Made by a program: the position numbers and the translations under genes. DNA of 64,000 nt from JAMOBE01 sp039908285 (GTDB lineage: Bacteria > Pseudomonadota > Alphaproteobacteria > Rhodospirillales > Rhodospirillaceae), in the NCBI GenBank assembly GCA_039908285.1, contig JAMOBE010000007.1, positions 3,033-67,032 of the forward strand, in the 5' to 3' direction. Positions within the stretch are counted from its first letter, which is position 1. Each line of letters starts with the position of its first letter. Positions 17,119 through 27,468 of this stretch are shown in pieces. The notes beneath the pieces were generated by a model that was given only the letters and a program-made list of their open reading frames with translations, had not been told where the DNA came from and did not search any database.

Positions 17119-18543
17119 ATGGCGAAGAACAGCATTGGCACGATCTCTCAGGTCATGGGGGCCGTCGTCGACGTGAAGTTCGAGGGGGATCTGCCCTACA
17201 TCCTTTCCGCCCTCGAAATGAAGCATCAGGACAGGCGTCTGGTGCTGGAGGTGGCGCAGCACCTGGGCGAGAACACCGTGCGCTGCATCGCCATGGACTC
17301 CACCGATGGACTGGTGCGCGGCCAGAAGATCACCGATACCGGGGCTCCCATCGCCGTGCCGGTCGGGCCGGAGACGCTCGGGCGCATCCTCAACGTGATC
17401 GGCGAGCCGGTGGACGAGCGCGGCCCGGTGACCACCAAGATGACCCTGCCCATTCATCGTTCCGCGCCCGAATTCATCGAGCAGTCCACCGAGACCGAGA
17501 TCCTCGTCACCGGCATCAAGGTCATCGACATGCTGGCCCCGTACACCAAGGGCGGCAAGGTGGGCCTGTTCGGCGGCGCCGGCGTGGGCAAGACGGTGCT
17601 GATCATGGAACTGATCAACAACGTCGCCAAGGGGCATGGCGGCTATTCGGTATTCGCCGGCGTAGGCGAGCGCACCCGCGAGGGCAACGACCTGTACCAC
17701 GAAATGATCGAGTCGGGGGTTATCGACCTCGAGGGCAAGAATTCGAAGGCGGCCCTGGTCTATGGCCAGATGAACGAGCCGCCGGGCGCCCGCGCCCGCG
17801 TCGGCCTGTCCGGCCTGACGCTGGCCGAGTACTTCCGCGACGAGGAAGGCCAGGACGTGCTGTTCTTCGTGGACAACATCTTCCGTTTCACCCAGGCGGG
17901 GTCCGAGGTGTCGGCGCTTCTCGGCCGCATCCCGTCGGCGGTGGGCTATCAGCCGACCCTGGCCACTGACATGGGCGCCTTGCAGGAGCGTATTACCTCC
18001 ACCAAGAAGGGCTCGATCACCTCGGTGCAGGCCATCTACGTGCCGGCCGACGACCTTACCGACCCGGCTCCCGCCACCTCCTTCGCCCATCTGGACGCCA
18101 CCACCGTGCTGTCGCGGCAGATCGCCGAGCTTGGCATCTACCCGGCGGTGGACCCCCTCGACTCGACGGCCCGCGCCCTTGATCCACGCGTGGTGGGCGA
18201 TGTTCACTACAACACTGCCCGCGAGGTGCAGCGCGTGCTGCAAAGCTATAAATCGCTGCAGGACATCATCGCCATTCTCGGCATGGACGAGCTGTCGGAA
18301 GAGGACAAGCTGGTGGTGGCCCGCGCCCGCAAGATTCAGCGCTTCCTGTCCCAGCCCTTCCATGTGGCCGAGGTGTTCACCGGATCGCCGGGCGTGTTCG
18401 TCAACATCGAGGACACCATCAAGGGCTTCAAGGGCATCATCGACGGCGACTATGACCACCTGCCGGAGCAGGCCTTCTACATGGTGGGCACCATCGCCGA
18501 GGCGGTGGCCAAGGCCAAGAAGATGGCGGCCGAAGCGGCGTAA
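17119..18543 (+). CDS. atpD: ATP synthase F1 beta subunit
   Basis: 474 residues. Catalytic subunit with P-loop GGAGVGKTVLIMELI, the catalytic glutamate in VFAGVGERTREGNDLY, the Walker B region VLFFVDNIFRFTQAG and the beta signature PAVDPLDSTAR. It is preceded by AGGAG seven bases upstream of ATG. It begins 62 bases after atpG and completes the catalytic hexamer with AtpA. Confidence 0.97.
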   Translation: MAKNSIGTISQVMGAVVDVKFEGDLPYILSALEMKHQDRRLVLEVAQHLGENTVRCIAMDSTDGLVRGQKITDTGAPIAVPVGPETLGRILNVIGEPVDERGPVTTKMTLPIHRSAPEFIEQSTETEILVTGIKVIDMLAPYTKGGKVGLFGGAGVGKTVLIMELINNVAKGHGGYSVFAGVGERTREGNDLYHEMIESGVIDLEGKNSKAALVYGQMNEPPGARARVGLSGLTLAEYFRDEEGQDVLFFVDNIFRFTQAGSEVSALLGRIPSAVGYQPTLATDMGALQERITSTKKGSITSVQAIYVPADDLTDPAPATSFAHLDATTVLSRQIAELGIYPAVDPLDSTARALDPRVVGDVHYNTAREVQRVLQSYKSLQDIIAILGMDELSEEDKLVVARARKIQRFLSQPFHVAEVFTGSPGVFVNIEDTIKGFKGIIDGDYDHLPEQAFYMVGTIAEAVAKAKKMAAEAA

Positions 18544-18565
18544 TCGGTAATCGGGGGCACGCGCG

Positions 18566-18970
18566 ATGCCGGACATGGTGGACTTCGAACTCGTTTCGCC
18601 GGAGAAGCTGCTGTTCTCCGAGAAGGTCGACATGGTGGTGATCCCGGGGACCGAGGGCAATTTCGGTGTTCTGCCTCATCATGCGCCGCTGATTTCAACG
18701 ATCCGGCCGGGGGTGATCGACACCTACCGCAACGGTGCCGTGTTCGAGCGAATCTTCGTCGCCGGCGGTTTCGCCGATGTCTCCGAGACTGGCTGCACCG
18801 TTCTGGCGGAGGAGGCGATGGTGGTGGACGCCATCGACCGGCTGATGGTGGAGCGGCGTCTGGCCGCCGCCAACGATGCGCTTCAGGAGGCCGACAGTCC
18901 CCGCGCCCGCAGAGATGCCGAGATGGCGGTCGCCGTTGCCGAGGCGATGATGGTGGCGCTGGTGAGCTGA
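18566..18970 (+). CDS. atpC: ATP synthase F1 epsilon subunit
   Basis: 134 residues, a normal epsilon length. The N-terminal beta-sandwich is recognisable (FELVSPEKLLFSEKVDMVVI, GTEGNFGVLPHHAPLIS), and the C-terminal helical pair is alanine-rich. It couples the rotor to the catalytic head and can inhibit ATP hydrolysis. A second ATG three codons in (18575) is also possible. It ends the operon; hairpin-rich DNA follows directly. Confidence 0.94.
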   Translation: MPDMVDFELVSPEKLLFSEKVDMVVIPGTEGNFGVLPHHAPLISTIRPGVIDTYRNGAVFERIFVAGGFADVSETGCTVLAEEAMVVDAIDRLMVERRLAAANDALQEADSPRARRDAEMAVAVAEAMMVALVS

Positions 18971-18996
18971 GGAAAAGAAAAAGGAAAAGAGGAAGA

Positions 18997-19142
18997 AAGA
19001 ACGTGAGGGGCCGATAGGCCCCTCACACTCCCCACGACTTGGAATCTCACACCTGACGTTATTGCGAGATGAAAAGTGATGGGGAGTGTGAGGGGCCTGT
19101 CATGCCGTTGGCATGCATTTACAAAACACCCCTCACGTTCTT
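18997..19142. repeat. Nested inverted repeats after atpC
   Basis: Directly after atpC comes a purine-rich tract and then a perfect 10-bp stem with a GATA loop (19003-19026), a likely terminator. The same bases can pair again further out: AAGAACGTGAGGGG at 18997-19010 is the exact reverse complement of 19129-19142, and a CCCCTCACACTCCCCA stretch near 19019-19034 pairs with one near 19079-19094. The transcript could therefore fold in at least two alternative ways. No gene is visible in the 566-base gap from 18971 to 19536. Confidence 0.6.
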
Positions 19143-19259
19143 CCTTTTTATTTACGCCGGTTTCCCGCACCCCCTCCTTCACCAGTCGCGCGGCCGCCAC
19201 AGGGGATGGACATGCATCCGCTCCTCCTGGCGAGGGCGAGTTGCCGTGTGTCAACCACT

Positions 19260-19357
19260 AGAGCGTTTTCCGCCTGAGCGGAAACGCTCTAGAATTTGCC
19301 TCTGGCCGCTCAAGCGCCGCGCGGGCTTTTCGCAGTTTCCGCTTGAGCGGAAACTGC
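19260..19357. repeat. Two GAGCG-TTTCCGC hairpins
   Basis: Two related short palindromes occur here. The first (19260-19290) has 13-bp arms with one bulged T; the second (19332-19357) is a perfect 11-bp stem with loop TTGA. Both have the core TTTCCGC-NTGA-GCGGAAA and end in CTCTAG. They look like members of a dispersed intergenic palindrome family. Confidence 0.6.
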
Positions 19358-19361
19358 TCTA

Positions 19362-19522
19362 GCCCGGATTTCTCACAGGTCCGACGGATGCTGGCTTGAT
19401 CCTTGATCCGCCTATGATTTTTCCTCCCTTGCCAATACAACCAGTATTGCCGGCGGTCGGAAAAATCATAGGCGAATCAAATCTCTGCGCCATCATTCCG
19501 CGTCCCTGTGAGAAATCCGGGC
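19362..19522. repeat. 161-bp MITE-like nested inverted repeat
   Basis: Perfect 18-bp terminal arms (19362-19379 and 19505-19522, GCCCGGATTTCTCACAGG and its complement) enclose a second inverted repeat (about 19404-19424 with 19459-19480, one mismatch) and an innermost one around CCAATAC/GTATTG. There is no open frame inside. The size, terminal inverted repeats and lack of coding capacity fit a miniature inverted-repeat element. No target-site duplication was confirmed by eye. Confidence 0.55.
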
Positions 19523-19536
19523 TGGGCTCGCCGGTA

Positions 19537-20226
19537 TCAGACCCGCGCCATGAGCTGGAGCCGGCCCCAGTCCTTGATGAGAAGCCCCATGGTGCGGCGC
19601 TCGACGACGCCATCGCGGGCCAGTTCGCCGATGGTCTGGGCCACGACGTCACGGGTGGTGCCGGCCCAGCTCGCGATTTCCTTGTGATTGGGCAGGCTGG
19701 AAATGAGCCAGATGCCGGGCCGCTTGGGATCGGGCTTGGCGATGCGGACCAGTTCGGCCAGCACCCGCTGGTTCTCGGTCAGGGTGCTGAGATCGGTGAC
19801 CCGGGCGTTGAGCACGCGGATGATGAAGGCGAAGCGGTTGATCAGCCCCACGCCGATGGACGGATACTTGTACATGAGATCCATGAACGTCTGACCGGGA
19901 AGCGAGGCGATCAGGCTGTCCTCCACCGCGATCACCCGGGCGGAGCGGCCCTTGCCGTCGATGGCCGCCAGTTCGCCGAAGTAGTCGCCGGCCAGCACGT
20001 TGGCGAGAGCGACCTCACGCCGCGTCTGGGTATAGGTCAGCACCCGCACGGCTCCCGCGGCCAGAAAGAAGACGTCGCGGCCCTTGTGCTCCTGATCGAA
20101 GACCTGCTCCCCCTCGGCAAAGCGATGCCAGACGCACAGGGCCTCGATCTCGGCGATCGCTTCCGGAGACAGGCCCGAGAAGAGCGTGATGCCATTCAGT
20201 CTTTGCGGATTGCTGATGTCGGCCAC
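19537..20226 (-). CDS. Crp/Fnr-family transcription regulator
   Basis: 229 residues. The N-terminal cyclic-nucleotide-binding-like beta-roll (about 15-125) includes DYFGELAAIDGKGRSARVIA, close to the cAMP-binding PGELALL type of motif. A long dimer helix follows at about 130-150, and the C-terminal winged helix has the recognition helix TTRDVVAQTIGELARDG. No N-terminal cysteine cluster of FNR type is present, so it is not an oxygen-sensing Fe-S Fnr. The effector may be a cyclic nucleotide or something else. It is transcribed away from the next gene toward the repeat-rich gap, with 52 bases between its start and the stop of the upstream hydrolase. Confidence 0.85.
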   Translation of the reverse strand: MADISNPQRLNGITLFSGLSPEAIAEIEALCVWHRFAEGEQVFDQEHKGRDVFFLAAGAVRVLTYTQTRREVALANVLAGDYFGELAAIDGKGRSARVIAVEDSLIASLPGQTFMDLMYKYPSIGVGLINRFAFIIRVLNARVTDLSTLTENQRVLAELVRIAKPDPKRPGIWLISSLPNHKEIASWAGTTRDVVAQTIGELARDGVVERRTMGLLIKDWGRLQLMARV

Positions 20227-20278
20227 CGGCCGCCTCCGTCATCAAGGGAACCACAAAGGAACCTCGAGGGTACACCGA

Positions 20279-21286
20279 TCATACGCCACCCCGCCACAGG
20301 ACCGTGACCGGTCCCGATTTTTCCCACCCCTGGACGACCAGGCGATTGAGGGCGGCGTTGGCCTCGGCCACGACTCGGGTCGTCGGATTGAGGATGGGGG
20401 GGCGCAACCAGGACAGGGACTCCCCCGCCATCTCCACGCACAGCCATTCCATGACCTCGGCACGGACGTGGCTGTTCTGCCCCCGCGGCCTGCCGTCACA
20501 GCCCCGGGTCAGCCAGTGGTTGGCGGCGGCGACCGGAGCCGGATGGACGAAGGCGCGGTCCGCCGTGCGCTCGATCACGCAGCCCTCCCCCGGCTCGATG
20601 CCGCTCAGGGTGAACAGCACCGGCACGCACAACGGCCCGTCGCGCAGTTCCTCCAGCGCGGCGTCATAGGTGGTGCAGGTCTCGAACACCCGGCGCAGAA
20701 GGTGGGCCGGGGGAAGACCGGAGGACCGCCACATCGTCACCCGTTGATGCACCCAGTCCCCCACCGGACCGAGTCCCCTGGCCGGCACCGGCGTCTGGTT
20801 GAAGGCGGCGCTGAAGCGTCCGGGAGCCATGGCCGTCGCCACGCCGGCGAAGCCGGGCCAGGTGGCCGACAGGAACGGACCGGCCGGTGAGGCGTGCCGC
20901 GCCACCACCAGGCAGGCGCCCAGCCCCTCCTGGCTCCAGTCCAGCACCCGCAGCAGCCGGCTGCCCGTCCCCCCGGGATCGGGAGCGACTCCCGCGGTGC
21001 AGGCCCACTCGTGGGAAAGGTTCAAAAGGAAGATGCCGTCCTCGCCCAGCCCCCCGGCCATCGCCGCGATATCCGGCAGATAAGGATTGCGCGTCCGCTC
21101 AAGCCACCGCCGCGACAGCGCATCGCCAAGACGCAGGCCGAGCCGCCCATACCGCCGCCGACCGGTGGCGAGAAGCACCCGGGCGAGATCGGAGGCCGAG
21201 TGCATGATGACGTGATGGCCCGCCGTCCCGACGTCGATTTCGGGAAGGGGCGAAAGCCGCAGCGGGTCCTTGGGAATGGGGCTCAT
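20279..21286 (-). CDS. Ntn-hydrolase-like (acid ceramidase/NAAA-type)
   Basis: 335 residues. The segment NLSHEWACTAGVAPDPGGTG followed by RLLRVLDWSQEGLG resembles the acid ceramidase/NAAA and choloylglycine hydrolase group, in which a cysteine (here C96) becomes the N-terminal nucleophile after self-cleavage and LDW is a conserved active-site segment. Later parts (FNQTPVPA, LRRVFETCTTYDAALEEL, YTLSG-like VLFTLSGIEPGEGCVIER) fit the same fold. Members cleave linear amide bonds, for example in N-acyl amines. No signal peptide is evident. Substrate unknown; the family call is by motif only. Confidence 0.6.
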   Translation of the reverse strand: MSPIPKDPLRLSPLPEIDVGTAGHHVIMHSASDLARVLLATGRRRYGRLGLRLGDALSRRWLERTRNPYLPDIAAMAGGLGEDGIFLLNLSHEWACTAGVAPDPGGTGSRLLRVLDWSQEGLGACLVVARHASPAGPFLSATWPGFAGVATAMAPGRFSAAFNQTPVPARGLGPVGDWVHQRVTMWRSSGLPPAHLLRRVFETCTTYDAALEELRDGPLCVPVLFTLSGIEPGEGCVIERTADRAFVHPAPVAAANHWLTRGCDGRPRGQNSHVRAEVMEWLCVEMAGESLSWLRPPILNPTTRVVAEANAALNRLVVQGWEKSGPVTVLWRGGV

Positions 21287-21294
21287 ATCCGATC

Positions 21295-21322
21295 CAACAC
21301 ACGATCACACTCTCGCGTGTTG
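21295..21322. promoter_or_regulatory. Near-perfect palindrome, possible operator
   Basis: CAACACACGA and TCGCGTGTTG form 10-bp arms (one mismatch) around an 8-base spacer, nine bases upstream of the amidase-like gene start. It could be an operator for that gene, or a distant activator site for the PEP-CTERM gene, whose promoter is about 175 bases away. The assignment is speculative. Confidence 0.3.
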
Positions 21323-21495
21323 TCGCCGTCAACGCAAATGACATTTTTCGATCCGACAGGGTTATGAGCTTTGCGAAAGACGAACCATACGCTCGGGCAT
21401 GCCGGAATCCGCAGTACGTCCACCGATCGTCGGCCTGGTTGCCACACGGTTGGCGCGAAAAACAGATCCCATTGCTATTGTGATGAATTTTCCGA

Positions 21496-21510
21496 TGGCA
21501 CGTTTCGTGC
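21496..21510 (+). promoter_or_regulatory. Sigma54-type promoter for PEP-CTERM gene
   Basis: TGGCACGTTTCGTGC matches the -24/-12 pattern TGGCACG-N4-TTGC with one mismatch, with GG and GC exactly ten bases apart. The predicted start point lies about 12 bases downstream, leaving a leader of around 37 bases with GGGGAG before the ATG at 21559. A PrsR-like sigma54 activator is encoded at 42.4 kb. Confidence 0.6.
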
Positions 21511-21558
21511 GTAATCGTGACGCTGCCAGTTCTCAACCCTTAGGGGAGCGCAACAACG

Positions 21559-22203
21559 ATGTTTATCCGCACAAAGACACTTCTCGCCACCTCGGTCGCC
21601 CTCTGCGGGCTCATGCTGTGGAGCCAGGAAAGCCAGGCCGGATTCTTCGCCGACCGCGCCGCATGGGTGGCTTCGGTGAGTGGCTACGCCGACGTCGATC
21701 TCTCCGTCATTCCGGATGGCACCATCCTGCCGGCAGGGACGCCCATCGCCCTGCCGTCGGGCAAGACCCTGTCATTCGGAGACACGGTCGAGCGGCGGCA
21801 GGTGCCCTCCTCATGGGCCACCTGGTCGGGCGGCGAGACGCCGGCCGTTCTCTATACGCTGGACGATAACAGCGTCGACGGCAGGTTCTCCAAAGTAGAG
21901 AAGGCCTTTGGCTTCGAGATGGAGCCCAACGTCTTCAGCACCTTCCTCATGACGCTGAAGCTGAAGGACGGCACCTCGCTCACCCAGAGCGTGGAAGGTT
22001 TCGCCGGCGCCAAGTTCTTCGGCTGGGCGGACCAGGCGATCATCGGCTTCACCGCCACCTGCAGCAGCGGCTGTGGCGGCTTCGCCATGGGCCGGATGGT
22101 CGAGGGCACGGCGCCGGAACCCGCCACCCTGGCCATGGCCGGACTCGGCCTGCTGGGAATGGGCGTCGCCCGCCGCCGGCGCAACCGCAACACCGCCGTC
22201 TGA
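21559..22203 (+). CDS. PEP-CTERM sorting-domain exported protein
   Basis: 214 residues. An N-terminal signal peptide (about 1-28, ending in ESQAG) leads a mature domain of about 155 residues with no catalytic motif seen. The C-terminus is a textbook PEP-CTERM tail: EPATLAMAGLGLLGMGVA followed by RRRRN. Such proteins are processed by exosortase at the inner membrane and sent to the surface or into exopolysaccharide. The exosortase gene itself is not in this window, but associated genes are at 38.7-45.3 kb. It is a single gene with a sigma54-type promoter upstream and a strong terminator downstream. Confidence 0.9.
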   Translation: MFIRTKTLLATSVALCGLMLWSQESQAGFFADRAAWVASVSGYADVDLSVIPDGTILPAGTPIALPSGKTLSFGDTVERRQVPSSWATWSGGETPAVLYTLDDNSVDGRFSKVEKAFGFEMEPNVFSTFLMTLKLKDGTSLTQSVEGFAGAKFFGWADQAIIGFTATCSSGCGGFAMGRMVEGTAPEPATLAMAGLGLLGMGVARRRRNRNTAV

Positions 22204-22234
22204 ACCGCCGTCTGACATCTGACATCTGACCGAA

Positions 22235-22273
22235 GGGAAGGGATCCTCGCGATCCCTTCCCTCTCTATCTTTT
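22235..22273 (+). terminator. Rho-independent terminator
   Basis: A perfect 11-bp stem (22235-22245 with 22251-22261, GGGAAGGGATC and its complement) with loop CTCGC is followed by TCTCTATCTTTT. It lies 32 bases after the stop of the PEP-CTERM gene and isolates it from purB. Confidence 0.8.
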
Positions 22274-22355
22274 CCCTCCCCCGGCATTCCGTTGGACTTG
22301 GGCGCCCAAGGCTGCTACCTCGGTATCCCCGCAGGGACCAACCGAGAGAGAAGAG

Positions 22356-23654
22356 ATGATTCCGCGTTACAGCCGCCCCGCCATGGCGGGCATCTGGGAG
22401 CCCGAGAACAAGTTCCGCATCTGGCTCGAGATCGAGGCCCACGCCTGTGATGCCCAGGCGAAGCTCGGCGTCATTCCGGCCGAGGCCGCCAAGGCGGTCT
22501 GGGACCGCGGCCGCTTCGAGGTGGCCCGCATCGACGAGATCGAGCGCGAGACCCGGCACGACGTCATCGCCTTCCTCACCAACCTGGCCGAGCATGTCGG
22601 ACCGGAGGCCCGCTTCGTCCATCAGGGCATGACCTCCTCGGACGTCCTCGACACCTGCTTTGCCGTGCAGTTGAAGCAGGCGGCGGACATCCTGCTCGCC
22701 GACATCGACACCCTTCTGGCGGCCCTGAAGCGCCGCGCCTTCGAGCACCGGATGACGGTGTGCATCGGCCGCAGCCATGGCATCCATGCCGAGCCGACCA
22801 CCTTCGGCCTCAAGTTCGCCAGCTTTTTCGCCGAGTTCGCCCGCAACCGCGAGCGGCTCAAGGCGGCACGGACGGAAATCGCCACCTGCGCCATTTCCGG
22901 AGCCGTGGGCACCTTCGCCCACGTCGACCCGTTCGTCGAGGAGTACGTCGCGGAAAAACTCGGCCTTACGCCCGAGCCGGTGTCCACCCAGGTCATCCCC
23001 CGCGACCGCCACGCCATGTTCTTCGCCACCCTCGGCGTCATCGCCAGTTCGGTCGAGCGACTGGCCACCGAGATCCGCCACCTCCAGCGCACCGAGGTGC
23101 GCGAGGCCGAGGAGTACTTCTCCCCCGGCCAGAAGGGCTCGTCGGCGATGCCCCACAAGCGCAACCCCATCCTGACGGAGAACCTGACCGGCCTCGCCCG
23201 CGTCGTCCGCGGCATGGTGGGACCGGCGCTCGAAAACGTGGTGCTGTGGCACGAGCGGGACATCTCCCATTCCTCCGTCGAGCGCATGATCGGCCCCGAC
23301 GCCACGGTGACCCTCGACTTCGCCCTGTCCCGCCTGGCCGGGGTGGTGGACAAGCTGGTGCTCTACCCCGACGCCATCCAGCGGAACCTGGATCAACTCG
23401 GCGGGCTGATCTTCTCGCAACAGGTGCTGCTGGCCCTGACCCAGGCCGGCATGAGCCGCGAGGACGCCTACCAGGCGGTCCAGCGCAACGCCATGAAGGT
23501 GTGGAACGGACGCGGCCGCTTCCTCGACCTGCTCAAGGCCGACACCGACGTGGCCCACCACATCGGCGCCCAGGATCTGGAGTTGCTGTTCGATCTGTCG
23601 CGCCACACCCGCCACGTCGACACTATCTTCAGGCGTGTGTTTGGCGCTAGTTAA
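22356..23654 (+). CDS. purB: Adenylosuccinate lyase
   Basis: 432 residues. It catalyses two fumarate-releasing steps: SAICAR to AICAR in purine synthesis, and adenylosuccinate to AMP. The superfamily signature GSSAMPHKRNP is present, as is HQGMTSSDVLDT with active-site residues, and the catalytic histidine segment RSHGIHAEPTTFG. Length and motif order are standard for the short alphaproteobacterial form. The ATG at 22356 follows GAGAGAAGAG. It is a single gene here. Confidence 0.96.
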   Translation: MIPRYSRPAMAGIWEPENKFRIWLEIEAHACDAQAKLGVIPAEAAKAVWDRGRFEVARIDEIERETRHDVIAFLTNLAEHVGPEARFVHQGMTSSDVLDTCFAVQLKQAADILLADIDTLLAALKRRAFEHRMTVCIGRSHGIHAEPTTFGLKFASFFAEFARNRERLKAARTEIATCAISGAVGTFAHVDPFVEEYVAEKLGLTPEPVSTQVIPRDRHAMFFATLGVIASSVERLATEIRHLQRTEVREAEEYFSPGQKGSSAMPHKRNPILTENLTGLARVVRGMVGPALENVVLWHERDISHSSVERMIGPDATVTLDFALSRLAGVVDKLVLYPDAIQRNLDQLGGLIFSQQVLLALTQAGMSREDAYQAVQRNAMKVWNGRGRFLDLLKADTDVAHHIGAQDLELLFDLSRHTRHVDTIFRRVFGAS

Positions 23655-23732
23655 AGTTGCGTACTTCACATGGACCTTGAACGATTGACCGGTCCGTCGT
23701 AGGCTGATCCAGGGGACCGGGCTGGGCTGGAA

Positions 23733-26945
<3,213 letters not shown>

Positions 26946-27003
26946 GACTACGCCCGTTGACTCCGGCTGCCAGGAGTCTCAAGTTGGAGGCAGGGAGGAC
27001 ACC

Positions 27004-27387
27004 ATGGCGGCCTTCGCCTTCGACACGCTGAAATTCGTCCACAGGCTGCGGGATGCCGGAATCTCGGAGCCGCAGGCCGAAGCCATCGCCGAAGCGTTCA
27101 AGGACGCCTCGGGAGAAGCGGAACTGGCCACCAAGCGAGATATCGAACGCCTGGAGTCGGTATTCAAGCGCGATATCGAACGCCTGGAGTCGGCCACCAA
27201 ACGCGATATCGAACGCCTGGAGCTGGCCACCAAGCGCGATATCGAACGTCTGGAGTCGGCCACCAAGCGCGATATCGAGCGCCTGGAGTCAGCATTCAAG
27301 GCCGAGATGATGGTCATGAAGTGGATGATGGGGGTCCTGCTGGCCGGCGTAACCTCCCTCATCCTGAAGGCATTCTTCCCGCACTGA
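27004..27387 (+). CDS. DUF1640-like coiled-coil membrane protein
   Basis: 127 residues. The N-terminus FDTLKFVHRLRDAGISEPQAEAIAEAF is the DUF1640 pattern. Residues 43-97 are five tandem 11-residue units of the form TKRDIERLESA, encoded by five 33-bp DNA repeats (27130-27294). This is a hendecad periodicity that suggests a right-handed coiled coil. The C-terminus is a TM helix (WMMGVLLAGVTSLILKAFF). The family is related to mitochondrial MCUR1/CCDC90 proteins; the bacterial role is unknown. Repeat number is likely to vary between strains. Confidence 0.75.
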   Translation: MAAFAFDTLKFVHRLRDAGISEPQAEAIAEAFKDASGEAELATKRDIERLESVFKRDIERLESATKRDIERLELATKRDIERLESATKRDIERLESAFKAEMMVMKWMMGVLLAGVTSLILKAFFPH

Positions 27388-27468
27388 TACGCCTCAGGTG
27401 CCTCAGGTCGTCGAGCGGGAAGTTCGACTCATGCGGTCCAGCACCGAACAAGCCTTGAGAAAAAAGCC

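Noticed and set aside
21360..21490. Short plus-strand frame upstream of the PEP-CTERM gene
   Set aside because: It overlaps the promoter and has no ribosome-binding site or similarity.
27130..27294. Possible CRISPR array
   Set aside because: The 33-bp units are head-to-tail without spacers and code for an 11-residue protein repeat.
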